From Anopheles merus (taxonomy: Eukaryota; Arthropoda; Insecta; Diptera; Culicidae): a DNA stretch of 64,000 nucleotides. The position numbers and the translations under genes are program-made. Below are positions 1 to 10,103 of the stretch, one piece after another; position 1 is the stretch's first letter; the number at the start of each line of letters is the position of its first letter. The stretch is from the NCBI RefSeq assembly GCF_017562075.2, contig NC_054083.1:10174768-10238767 (forward strand), in the 5' to 3' direction. Under the pieces are notes generated by a model. The model did not search any database, was not told the DNA's origin, and saw only the letters and a program-made list of their open reading frames with translations.

Positions 1-93
1 TTTATCAAACAACGATCATAATTACAACCGACGTCTTCGGCGAAACCGTCGGTGATGGATGCGACCAGTTTTATTTATTTATTTTTTATTCAG

Positions 94-1850
94 AAGACAG
101 GATGGAAATCGTCTGTTGGACGACATCAAGGCCGAAATGGTAAACGATACGATAAAAAATTTTATGCGGATGAAACACGAAGATTTCGATCGTCTTTATG
201 CCTTGGTCGGTCCAGAAATAAGCTGCATGGATACAAATATGCGAGAAGCGATCACGGCCCAAGAAAGGCTTTTAATAACATTGCGGTATTTGGCAACGGG
301 GGAGACATTTGCAAGTTTGCAATACTTGTTTCGCGTAAGTATATTTTGTTTTTTTTTTTCTTGTTTCGGCGGTCCGATTGGAGACGGTAGCGGCGTCGGT
401 ATTTTCCATGGCAGCACCGTGGCAGGATCGAATCTCATTCAAACCGTCCTCCCGTACTCAGGACTGATTAAACTTTTTTGGACAAAAGCAAGTGAAGAGA
501 AGTCAGCAATCGAAAAGCAATTCGGCAAGAGCCGAATGTTGAACAAGTTAAAATGACATGTTCGGATTATAATGAGTATTGTATAATTTTAGGTTTCTAA
601 ATCGTCGATTGCCAAAATTGTGAAGGATGTGTGTGCTTGTTTAAATAAATATTTGCGGAGCTATGTAAAGATATGGTTTTATAATTTTTATTTAATTTTT
701 TATTATGTTTTAGATCCCACTCTAGCATCGTCTGCCGCAAATGGTTCGTGGCATCATTTTGCTGTTCGGGTGGTAGATGGTTCAACCATGCCCCCACCCA
801 CTGGCCAAACATTGTATAATAGTTCCCCGCTGTTGTTGGAGCTGGGGTTGGTGCTGGGATTGTTGGTTGCGGTGGAATTGAGGAATATGAACAAGAAGGG
901 ATTGGGTGGGCTTGGGTGGAGGTGAGAGGTTCTAGGTCGTCTGCGAACTGAAAAGAGAGATAAAAAATAATGAGATAGCATAATCTAAAAGTTATTAACA
1001 AAATAAATAAGGTTGCATTGCTATCCAACGACGAGCAATACATATGAGTTAAATTTATGAAATATATAATCAATTTATCTTTGTATGTGTTATTATCATT
1101 TCAGATGCCGTCCACAGCAGAAGAAAGGAAGGAGAAATCAAAAAAGTTTGAACAAAGGTGGAATTTTCGCATGCAATTGGATCCATTGATGGCAAACACG
1201 TACAAGTGGAAAAGCCAAGTAATAGTGGATCAGAGTATTACAACTATCAACAATATTTCAGCATTGTATTACGTGCGGTAGTAGATGCCGATTACAACTT
1301 TTTACATGCAGATATTGGAGGAAAAGGTAGAATATCTGACGGCGGTGTGTTTAAAAACACAAGCTTGTACCAGAGACTGGAAAACAACCGTTTGAACGTT
1401 CCGGAATCTGAACAACTGCGAGTTCCATATGCAATGCGAGTACCTTACTTTCTTTTAGGCGATAAAGCGTTTGCTTTTACCAGGTACTGCATTCGACCAT
1501 TTAGAGGCATGCATGCGGAAGGGACAGTTAAAAGAGTTTTCAACAAACGTCACTCTCGTGCTCGAATGATCGTTGAAAATGTGTTCGGGATTTTAGCCAA
1601 CCGTTTCCGAATTTTTAAAAGCCCGATTCTGCTAGAGCCAGAAGATGCTAAAACGGTGATTATGACAACAATATATCTCCATAATTTTCTTCGACAGAGT
1701 GCTTCACGCAATACATACACTCGCCCTTCATCTTTTGACTTGGGCGTTTGTCAATGGGCGTTTTGTTGTCAATGGGCGTTTTGTAGAAGGCGAGAGAGCT
1801 CCAACTACAATGAGCTGACTACAAGGCATACCCTGTCGCACGCCAAATGA
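94..1850 (+). pseudogene. PIF/Harbinger DDE transposase, copy 1 (broken)
   Basis: The gene encodes a PIF/Harbinger-type nuclease that would cut and rejoin its transposon's ends. Exon 1 (about 94-334) has the conserved N-terminal block with MREAITAQERLLITLRYLAT and ends at a GTAAGT donor. Exon 2 (593 to about 668) follows TTTTAG and encodes VSKSSIAKIV. Exon 3 starts at 1105 after a TTTCAG acceptor. The catalytic motifs are readable: SIDGKH (first D), LLGDKAF (second D) and ENVFG (E). A one-base loss near 1162 shifts the frame just before SIDGKH, the exon 2 donor looks mutated, and the C-terminus runs into a duplicated TCAATGGGCGTTTTG unit near 1750-1785. The 5' end may continue left of the window. 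Sister copy: 35861-40135. Confidence 0.85.
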
Positions 1851-3145
1851 CTTGTTGAATATACGTTTACACATGATCTTAAGTATAATAACCAACTTAA
1901 TCATTAATGCAATACAACTCTTTGTATGTGCCATTTATTAAGCTGATTAGTAGTTATTAAATCGTAGAATGTGCGTAGATTATATGCCATTACACATTAT
2001 ATGAATAATATGCTAACCCACATCGTCGCTAGTACACTTGTACCTATGCATTGTCCACCCACCATTGTTTAGATGAAAGAATGATTCAACGTGAATCACG
2101 CTTGGCAAGTTATTCAGATAAAACGATTTATTTGCGATCGTTTTAGAAACACCACATGTGTATTGTAGGGAACACCCGAACGATTCAGGCACCTGTATTA
2201 AGAATTGTTTGTTTTGAACGCTCAATCAGTGGTTCTATGCTTGTTGGTTTTTTTTTTTTCAAAAATGAATTCCTTTGTGAGTATAATGAAACATGAACTA
2301 GCAACAGAAGTACTAATACAACTTTTTTGTTATACTCATTCCACAAAAGCTTCACGTGTTGAGCAAAACAAAATACCGTATGAAATAAAATTTGATAGTA
2401 ACGCGCTACAGAGCTTATCAAATTTAAAAACATTGGCGTAAACGTCCTACGCGAACATGCCGACAGACTTTCCATGCTTAATTCAGTACAACGCAGCTGG
2501 GAGTCCTTGCTATTCAGGAACGGTCCATATGAGGCTTCAACCCATGACGGGCATGTAGTTGCTGTGCCACAGGACCGCCCTTAACTCGCAGTGAAATATA
2601 AAATTTACAGATAAATAACAAAACAACTTACCGTATCGAGATGCGTGCCGTCCTTCATGGTATCATCAAGGAACCTCATCGCGTTTAAGGCGAACCATCT
2701 TGGCTGGAAAACGTCCTCAGCCGCTACGAATGATAAAATTATGTCATTGAACACTTTCATATTATTTTAAATTTGATGAGTACCTGCTCCGCTTTGCCGA
2801 CTTTTACGCAGCTTGGACTTGTAAGTCCGATAGCTGGTCAGCAGCTTCCTCCACTGGTAGCACGCCTCTTCGACGGTAAGTTCCAAGAGTCCACCAATCT
2901 CGGTCCACGCATCCCTTCGCCGAATACCGTTTTTATAAAATTCAGACCGCTTTTGCCATATAGCCGCTTTTGGAGAGGCCGTCTCTCCACCTCGGCAATT
3001 AGCCGAAGGCTTTTCTCAACGTTCTGGAAGCAAATCAATAATAAAAATCGATTAATCTCGTCTCAATTACTTATCATTCACCATCCCCATGACCCCGTTG
3101 TTATTTTGATGGCCCGGAAGATGCAGCAGTTTTTTCCATTATTAG
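597..3145 (-). pseudogene. MADF-domain second gene of Harbinger copy 1
   Basis: Minus-strand gene for a MADF/Myb-like protein, the usual DNA-binding partner of PIF/Harbinger transposases. The MADF exon (about 3025-2784) reads LIAEVERRP, then after a frameshift IWQKRSEFYKNGIRRRDAWT and ACYQWRKLL. It ends at a GTACTC donor. Exon 2 (2723-2632) reads EDVFQPRWFALNAMRFLDD and ends at GTAAGT. The last exon starts at 947 after CTCTTTTCAG, is Pro/Ser/Thr rich, and ends with a helical stretch around HLPPEQQNDATNHL. Its frame stays open to 597. A possible upstream start exon lies near 3140. The last exon lies inside transposase intron 2, and transposase exon 3 lies antisense within the intron 2631-948. 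The function is inferred from the family; the domain call is by eye. Confidence 0.7.
2465..2590 (-). mobile_element. SINE fragment, SINE200-like, reverse orientation
   Basis: Read on the minus strand it contains CATGCCCGTCATGGGTT followed by a GAAGCC/GGACCG region, matching the tRNA-like head of the better copy at 9420-9753 (B-box-like GGGTTCAAGCC, here with a G in place of C). Both ends are decayed and no target duplication is visible. It sits in the MADF intron of Harbinger copy 1. Confidence 0.5.
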
Positions 3146-3149
3146 TCCT

Positions 3150-4870
3150 CTGATTCGAAAGAGCTGTAATATTAAATATTTAAATATACATAAACGTTCC
3201 TGTAAAAATAAGAAACATTTTTTTAATCGTAGCGGCAACAGCAATAGCTTCCATTGTAGCAGTTGGGGCAGAGGTTGCAGCAAAAATGGTGCAGGAAAGC
3301 AGGGCCAGAAGGAATAGTTAGTATTCCGAATTAGAAGAAAGATTTCCTGTTGGAAGAAGACCAACACCGCATAACCTACATTCCTAATACTATTACACTC
3401 CTAAACTATTATTAGTGTATGCGGACTAATAAGAAACATAACATCCCGTGGTACAGCCAGGTCAGTTCTCAAAGAGCTGCAATGTACAAATAAAACATTT
3501 CAGTTCAATGGTTTATTCCTGTAAAAATAAAGACTAGCTAGGTACATTAAATTGGTACAATTTTTACAATTTACAATTGTTATAATTTACTATTTTTAAT
3601 ATTTAAATTTTTTACAATTTTTATAAATTGACTTTTTTACAATCTACAATTTTTACAAATTTTTTGTACAAACTGCAAAGCAGCTGTCGTTTAAAAAAAT
3701 CGCCGGTAGCTGGAGAAGCAGCAGAGGTGATGTTTTTTCCAAGCCGGAGAATAATCTAAATTGAATAATAATTCAATCGTTGCCCATATTTCTAAATTTC
3801 CTGAGTAAAACCGCATACACAAATTACAAACACTGAACATATATCATTTAAGGAAAAATAAAGCTACAAAAAACATCCAAGCATTGCTTCCACTACAAAA
3901 ACACCGGTATAAAAAACAGAATGATTATATATTTACCAATTTTACATAGTTTCGGCGATTCGGCACGTTCGGCGATTCGATCTCCATGGCTGAAATCAAA
4001 ATGTAATTAGATTTTTGGCTCAGAAATCAACGCTCATCTCATATTTTTTCGTTTCAATACCTACCGCTATATGTAAACAAACGTATTATTCCAAGATTGC
4101 GCTAACAGTGCGCATAAATTTTCGAGATTCATATGTCTGAGATGTATAAATATTTTTTGACAGATAAATATATCAAATCGGGCCGTTTGACAGTTAAATA
4201 TATGCGCAATCTGAGATTGCGCATCTTCTATTGCTACGGTAACCGCGATGGCGCGGCCATTTCGCTCCGTCACGCCAGGATCCAGGGTTGTCACACTTTG
4301 CGAGCAACCCAGAGCCACAATGTTGCGCGAAGGTGTCTGTCTCCACAACAATTATCATAAAAACCCTACTTATGACTTACATCTGTTTCCATCTACGTTC
4401 GAATCTCGTGCCGTTTGCATCGAATCGCAAACCGCCTGCTTCGAATCGCATTCAACCGTGGTGGAACGCGATTCAACCGCATTGGCACGCGATTCAACTG
4501 TGGGTGCACGCATTCGATCATAGTGGCATGCGATTTGAAGCAGGCGGTTTGCGATTCGAACGTAGCCGGAAACAGGTCTAATTGTTAAAGTAATGTACAG
4601 CAATAAGCCTACATCTACTGTCATTCAACCCTGTGAGGAATAATTATAATCATTTATCACTATAACAGTCCTGTAATGTTATTGTAGGGGGTGAGAGCAG
4701 CAAGGAAAATAAATGTATATATCAAAGACTCAAATGATGATCAGGTAATCAGAATAGAACATAAACATGTAGGGTTATTGTTGAAGTTTACAATTGATTT
4801 AAGTATACTATGAAATACTGGTGTACAATTGATCGTAGTATTCTATGAAATAGTGTTTACAGAATGTAGT
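3150..4870. other. Non-coding AT-rich stretch
   Basis: No gene recognised. 3530-3670 is a TTTTACAATTT-rich low-complexity tract. Open frames at 4067-4624 are short and overlap an inverted repeat, so they are not taken as genes. A terminal repeat for the right end of Harbinger copy 1 was not found here. Confidence 0.6.
4424..4563. repeat. Imperfect inverted repeat (hairpin)
   Basis: CGAATCGCAAACCGCCTGCT near 4426 is repeated in reverse complement near 4535-4560, giving arms of about 28 bp around a loop of about 80 bp. The loop itself carries GCGATTCAAC repeats. It may be the core of a small foldback element; no target duplication was found. Confidence 0.6.
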
Positions 4871-4994
4871 TAAATAAAATGTTGATTCCTTTTTCAACCA
4901 TCAAACAGTAAAGGCGTTTTAGCGATTGCGTTCACAAATACATTGATTCTTATCCGTTATCACTTGTTTCGGATGAAAAAAAAGAAGAGAAATT

Positions 4995-5864
4995 TTATTC
5001 GAGAGCATTTTTTTTAGCTTACCCCCCTCCTTAAGTACCTCCCCCTCCGCGTCGATGGCCGCCTGCACCCGCTTCCGGAACCGCGCGCAAGCCCGGACAA
5101 CCATGTCTCTGGGGATGGCCGCAAACACGGTCTTTATTCTGGCCATCAGCTCCGCTTTGGTATTGCAGGACGCCCTGTTGGTGTCCCGCTCAACTGTGCC
5201 CCACACAAAGTAATCCATAGGATTAAGGTCAGGGGAGCTGAGTGGCCAAACGTCGGTGCTGGTGTATCGGTCGAAATTGGCAGTGAGCGTGTTTTTACGG
5301 CCGTATGGCATGGTGCAGAATCCTGCTGCCAAACGTACGGCCGCCCATTCGCCACCGTCTCAATCCACGGCTTCACCACGGTACGACGCGTACCGCAGGT
5401 CCTCATTTAACGCCACCTTGACGGTGCTCGGGGCCACGCCAACGTCTCGCGCCAGGGCCCGGATGGCGACGCCGGGATCGGCCGTCGCCCGCTGCTGCAA
5501 TCCGGCCAGGAACGCGTCGGTCCGCACACAATCCGACCGCCTGCTATGCTGTTTGCGAACAATAACACTATCTACGTCTTCACCACACTCCTCGAGCTGT
5601 ACGCGTATTGTTTTTACGGTGTTCAGCGAACACATCGCCGCCTTACGAATTTCGGGATTCGTATGACCGGCACGAACCATCATAACACAAGTTACGCGCT
5701 TGTACAATTCGGACGGGTTCCACATATTTACGGAGCTAGAAATTTTTTACACTTGTTCGCACAACTTTTAGCAATCGAATGACATATCAATCATTTCGAT
5801 ACGTCAACTCAACCCTGAGATATAAACCCAAAGGCCAGGGGTCAAATTTATCTCGAACATCCTG
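4995..5864 (-). pseudogene. Mariner-like (IS630-Tc1) transposase deletion derivative, copy 1
   Basis: Minus-strand remnant of a Tc1/mariner-superfamily transposase. The N-terminal part (start near 5725) has a helix-turn-helix region (RAGHTNPEIRKAAMC) and reaches DLRYASY. It then jumps directly to VVKPWIETVANGRPYVWQQD, so the middle of the protein, including the first catalytic Asp, is missing. The C-terminal block has QQDSAPCHTA and, after a frameshift, SSPDLNPMDYFVWGTVE, so the last catalytic position appears to be D rather than E. The right terminus ends at 5864 in ATTTATCTCGAACATCCTG followed by TA. The left end differs from copy 2 (31301-32258) beyond about 4995, so no left terminal repeat is seen. 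The same internal deletion occurs in both copies. Confidence 0.8.
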
Positions 5865-5895
5865 TATATTCTCTTTCGCGCCGTTTATCCGGGTA

Positions 5896-7308
5896 CACTG
5901 GTGGACATAAAAATAGGAACTTTTTTCTGTGACCGAAAGACATAGTTCTTGTCAGAAATATTTGGTAGCCCTGAAAAGGACTGTTTAAGTGGTTGTTGGG
6001 AGGAGGTGTTGCGGTGTTCCACAGAGCGAAAACACATTCTAACGGTCAATGTGGTGACCGTTATTTGCTATCACTTCCTGACAGCGTTTGGCCATATCGT
6101 CGATGAGCTTACGGCATTCGCTTTCGGGTATGTTTTTCCACATAACCTCGCAGCGTGTCCATAGATCATCGGCTGAACGTGCAGGCTGGTTCTTAAGCTG
6201 ACGCTTGAGAGTTGACCACAGATTTTCAATCGGGTTTAGGTCAGGACTCAACGCAGGCCACGGTAGAACTTGCACATCCTGGTTTGCCAAATAACATTTA
6301 ACTGTTCGCGATGTGTGCTTAGAGTCGTTATCATGCTGAAAGATGTAATGCTCTTCGTCTCCGAATTTTTGTCGGGCGTATGGCAACATCTTACGACTAA
6401 GTATTTTTCTATACCCTTCCGAGTTCAGTGTCCCGTTGATACGGAACAAAGGACCCGGGCCGTGCCAGGAGAAGCAACCCCACACCATAACGTGGCCGCC
6501 TCCGTGACTTCGGGTTTTTATCGTATTTTTCGGATGATACGCCTGATTAGGAAGGCGCCAGACGTATTTAATGCCGTCCGAACCATCCAGATTGATTCTG
6601 GACTCATCCGAAAAAATGATTTTGCTCCACCAAAAGATGGATGCAGCTAAATGTTCTTCGGCAAACCGAATGCGCGCTTCTACGTGGTGCGGCAGCAGCT
6701 TACGAACCTTCCGCGGTCTCCGGGCACAGAACCCAGCGGCGTGTAAACGGCGAGACACCGTTTTCGCCGAAACTTGCAAACCAAGCTCCTGCTTGATTTG
6801 AGCGCAAGTTTTGAAAGGATCCGCCTTGATTATCTCAACAATCTGCGCGTCAACGTCGGCCGTTGTTTTTCGCGGACGACCTGTCGATTTACCCGTAGCC
6901 TCGCTACGAATGGCGTTGTCCACAAACGTCCGCGAACGGCCGAACGCCTTGCAGATTGTCTTGATTGGCACGTTCTCACGATAAAGCCCCTGAATGTGTT
7001 TTCGCTCCTCTGGTGTGCAGTGCTTTCCGCGACCCATGATGATTTTGTGGAATTTTTCAACAGCAACCTTTCACCTTGACCACTGATGGAAGAATGAAGC
7101 TCAACACGATTTGGCTCTCCTTTTATACTGCCGCAAAACGCTGCCGGCACTCAAAACTCAGATAAGTAGCGCACCAAAAATGAGAGTATAAAAGGCAAAA
7201 TTCGGCTATTGCAAATTCAGTACGCCTCGAACTGTTGGCGATGACACACCTAGTGCACGCAAAAAAAAACACACAATTTTTTTTTTCCTATTTTTATGTC
7301 CACCAGTG
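5896..7308 (-). mobile_element. Complete Tc1-like transposon, 1,413 bp
   Basis: Terminal inverted repeats CACTGGTGGACATAAAAATA (plus GGAA) sit at 5896 and, reversed, end at 7308. TA flanks both sides (5894-5895 and 7309-7310), the expected Tc1/mariner target duplication. It encodes one uninterrupted transposase on the minus strand. Flanking sequence repeats TTTATCCG units. Clean ends and an open gene suggest recent arrival. Confidence 0.92.
6039..7037 (-). CDS. Tc1-like DD34E transposase, apparently intact
   Basis: 332-aa transposase of the Tc1 family, predicted to excise and reinsert its element at TA sites in the nucleus. The start Met (7037) opens MGRGKHCTPEERKHIQGLY. Two helix-turn-helix segments follow (about residues 10-45 and 70-105), separated by a GRPRK AT-hook-like linker (about 53-57). 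Catalytic residues are visible: FSDES (first D), FQHDND (second D), and SPDLNPIENLW (E) with 34 residues between the last two, hence DD34E. Length matches the usual 330-350 aa. No stop or frameshift was seen, and the gene lies between perfect-looking terminal repeats, so the element could be autonomous. Activity is an inference. Confidence 0.93.
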   Translation of the reverse strand: MGRGKHCTPEERKHIQGLYRENVPIKTICKAFGRSRTFVDNAIRSEATGKSTGRPRKTTADVDAQIVEIIKADPFKTCAQIKQELGLQVSAKTVSRRLHAAGFCARRPRKVRKLLPHHVEARIRFAEEHLAASIFWWSKIIFSDESRINLDGSDGIKYVWRLPNQAYHPKNTIKTRSHGGGHVMVWGCFSWHGPGPLFRINGTLNSEGYRKILSRKMLPYARQKFGDEEHYIFQHDNDSKHTSRTVKCYLANQDVQVLPWPALSPDLNPIENLWSTLKRQLKNQPARSADDLWTRCEVMWKNIPESECRKLIDDMAKRCQEVIANNGHHIDR

Positions 7309-7840
7309 TACCTTTTATCCGGCTATCCGTTTATCCGTGTTGAGAAATGATGACATTGCATTCTGAGGAGGATATTTGAAAAAGCGGTTATCAGAGCACA
7401 TTGGCATAAGAAAAAAAAACACTAGAATTCATGAAAAATTTCAAATATACTGAATATACTGCCAAATACTGAATGACGTTCTACACCTCATGTTGTTGCG
7501 GCAGCGACGGCATCATCGTTGTCGTTACCGTCATCATCCGGAGCAGGAAGACTCCCGGCAAAACAGTCCGCGCAGTTTTCTCGCGCACGCAAGGTACCAG
7601 CAAGCGAGAATGGATCAATCAGGCAATCGTTTCCTCCTCCGCTGGCTCTGTTATCGTTCGGGGCAGCAGCGCTGCCGATAAAACAAAATGTGCCCGGTGC
7701 TTTCGGGTATCATCTTCCTTTGTGCTTTATCGATCATCATCAGCATCAAACAAACTAGTGCGAAAACAAGAAAAAAAAGAAATGCACATTATAAGATGCT
7801 AAACGATCCAAAAAGAGTACTGCTAAGATAGGGCCAATCG

Positions 7841-8769
7841 TCATCAAACCATTACCTGCATCCGAGGTATATTCTTCCCTGAATCCGCTTCCGGGTTTAG
7901 ATATCGGTCTACCTTTAATGTACAATCTTCAACCATTTGAGATGAAGCCGTTTTCATCAATTTCTGTTGGTAAAAAAAACTGCACCATTCTATGTGATGT
8001 CTCAAGTGGTGTGTGACAAATCTGAAATGGATAATAAATCGTCAGATACCCTTTCGTCTACATCGTTTACAAACGATTCGTTAACGCCTTCAACATTACA
8101 TAACGCTACTGTAAATAGCAGAGCCGAACCCGATTTAATACCAACCACAAGTCCTGATATTTTTGATAATGTACAGGACGAAAATGAGCGATCAATATCA
8201 GAGCTCCCATTATCTGTGGATCCCTCCTCTCTAGCGAAAACGCGTACTCCTGTACATAATGGAATGTTGCTTCGTGAAATAAAAACTTAAGAGAAATTGT
8301 TGAACATTCTATCCAATCGAAGAACAACGGCCCTGTTACCGAAAATCGTGAACGTCTGTTCCATTTCAGTCCCCTGAACACCGAAACCGAATTGGAGGAA
8401 TTTGATATACTGCTAGGAATCGATGACGAGTTTAGGAGTAATATTTTGACCATTTATTTGCGTGAAGCTGGTGATAATCGCGTAAATTACATTGCCCATC
8501 GCGCAATCAATATATTTTTCTCAAGAGATTTGTTTGCTTGTGTGCTTGGAGCGGCAGCGGGTGGCGATGTAAATAAAATCCTATTAAGAAATTCGAAAAT
8601 GTTTTAACACTTTTTAAAGAGCTAGAGCATCTAGAAGACAAAGAGCTTCAAAGCTTTTTCAGTAAAAAAAAAAAGAAAAACCATCATGCTCAGCGTAGGA
8701 AAACTTTGAGAGGAGCTAGAAAGACTGCTCCTCGTTCTAAAATAGGAAAAAAAACATGTAGCGGTTATT
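7841..8769 (+). pseudogene. DUF4806-like gene of two-gene transposon, copy A
   Basis: Plus-strand gene whose C-terminal half resembles the insect DUF4806 family: FHFSPLNTETELEEFDIL, then FRSNILTIYLREAGDNRV, then HRAINIFFSRDLFACVLGA. A low-complexity Ser/Thr-rich region (about 7985-8260) precedes it and a Lys/Arg-rich tail follows. The frame breaks at the poly-A near 7972, at about 8290, and again near 8600, so it is not functional as read. Its partner transposase (10104-12815) is on the opposite strand, tail-to-tail. The same pairing recurs in copy B (29-44 kb). The family has no defined biochemical role that I can state; an accessory transposition role is inference. Confidence 0.55.
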
Positions 8770-8999
8770 GACTATGAGCAAATAATGAATGGTTAGAAAG
8801 AAGAAATTTTTTTTATTTAAGACTTTTTTGGCCATTTCTAGTGTTATTGGCCCAGCCAATAAATTAATGTTTCCTTCGTTTAGAGTCAAAGGATAAAAAT
8901 TAAAGAGTTTGAATACAGTGCACTGTTTTTTTTTGGAAAAAGAAATAAAAGCAGATAAAAGTAAACTACTGATAAACGACAAGAATCGTTTAGTTATTA

Positions 9000-9362
9000 C
9001 AGGCGGTCCCCGAGATACACGGTACCTCTTATACACGGATTCGGAGATACGCGGTTTTCCAAATTTGACAGTTCTTTGAGTAAATTGTACTGATTTGACA
9101 CATCCATTGTGAAATACCTAATAATTTACGTATTGAACGAATGTAAAATACTATTTAAATAGGTTTAAAATTGTTCAATTCAGTAGAAACATATCAAATA
9201 ATTAATTTGGTGGCTAAAACCACCCCCTTCTGGCAAAATTGCATGAAAATTAGTGATATTTTGGCTGGAAATCACGAGTTCGACTTACGCGGAAATTCGA
9301 GATACGCGGTATTTTGCGACCGTTTTCGATCCCCATTAACCGTGTATCTCGGGGACCGCCTG
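9000..9362. mobile_element. TA-flanked MITE, CAGGCGGTCCCCGAG family, copy 1
   Basis: 363-bp element with terminal inverted repeats beginning CAGGCGGTCCCCGAGATACA at both ends and TA on each side, as expected for a Tc1/mariner-type MITE. No coding capacity. A second copy (44219-50462) has the same ends and internal sequence but is split by the P-type element, so this copy provides its empty site: GTGAAATACCTAATAATT near 9110-9127. Confidence 0.9.
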
Positions 9363-9419
9363 TATTTCATATACCTTTCATTGCGTTTTGTCTTCATTAG
9401 GGAGAGTGTTTATCAAAGG

Positions 9420-9753
9420 GCAGTCCCGTGGTACAGTCGTCAACTCGAACGACTCAATAAAATGCCCGTCATGGGTTCAAGCCCAGAATGGACCTATACC
9501 CTTTGGCAAGGATTGACTAACCGGCTACGTGGTTATGAATTACATACCGAAAACCTATATAGGCCGGCATGTCCGCGAAGGATGTTGCGCCAAATAGAAG
9601 AAGAAGAAGAAGAAGAAGAAGAAGAAGAAGAAGAAGAAGAAGAAGAAGAAGAAGAAGAAGAAGAAGAAGAAGAAGAAGAAGAAGAAGAAGAAGAAGAAGA
9701 AGAAGAAGAAGAAGAAGAAGAAGAAGAAGAAGAAGAAGAACTAGAAGAAGAAG
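9420..9753 (+). mobile_element. SINE200-like SINE with (GAA)n tail
   Basis: tRNA-derived head with TGGTACAGTCGTCAACTCGA and a B-box-like GGGTTCAAGCC near 9473, then a body ending in a long GAA tract. It is flanked by direct repeats TATCAAAGG (9411-9419 and 9756-9764). The head and GAA tail match what I recall of Anopheles SINE200, which is the main clue to the organism. Inserted between the two genes of two-gene transposon copy A. Confidence 0.75.
9594..9753 (+). repeat. (GAA)n trinucleotide tract
   Basis: About 160 bp of nearly pure GAA repeats forming the 3' tail of the SINE. It generates spurious poly-Glu, poly-Arg and poly-Leu open frames on both strands. Confidence 0.97.
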
Positions 9754-9816
9754 TGTATCAAAGGTGTAAAATAAATTTCCCCTGTAGCACCCAGAGGTGC
9801 TGAATAGGTTAATAGG

Positions 9817-10055
9817 TGTTATTTGATAATATTTCAATCTAGTTCACCTTTATTTCATCTTTATAACTCACAACTGCTCCTTGCCTGAACCGCGTGTCTC
9901 GCTTTCTATCTTACGTCTTACGCACACATACATTGTCCTCGCTATTGGTCTGACGCGTACATCTGTCCTATTGATCTCGCTGTCATAGCATCCAGCGAGG
10001 ATGATCGATGTGCGTCTATAGCGGTCGGTGCACTACTCACCGATTACATCTAACA
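9817..10055. mobile_element. Candidate solo LTR
   Basis: 239-bp stretch starting TGTTATTTG and ending CTAACA (short inverted ends TGTTA/TAACA), located between the transposase 3' end of copy A and the SINE. AGGTG occurs just at both edges but overlaps the ends, so the target duplication is ambiguous. No internal region or second LTR was found. Kept as tentative. Confidence 0.3.
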
Positions 10056-10103
10056 GGTGTGTTGAAAAAAATGCCAACCTGTAGAATTCTCTTTTTTTGC
10101 AAT

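Noticed and set aside
9517..9837. Long open frames of poly-Glu, poly-Arg and poly-Leu
   Set aside because: They are translations of the GAA tail of a SINE in three frames and both strands, not genes.
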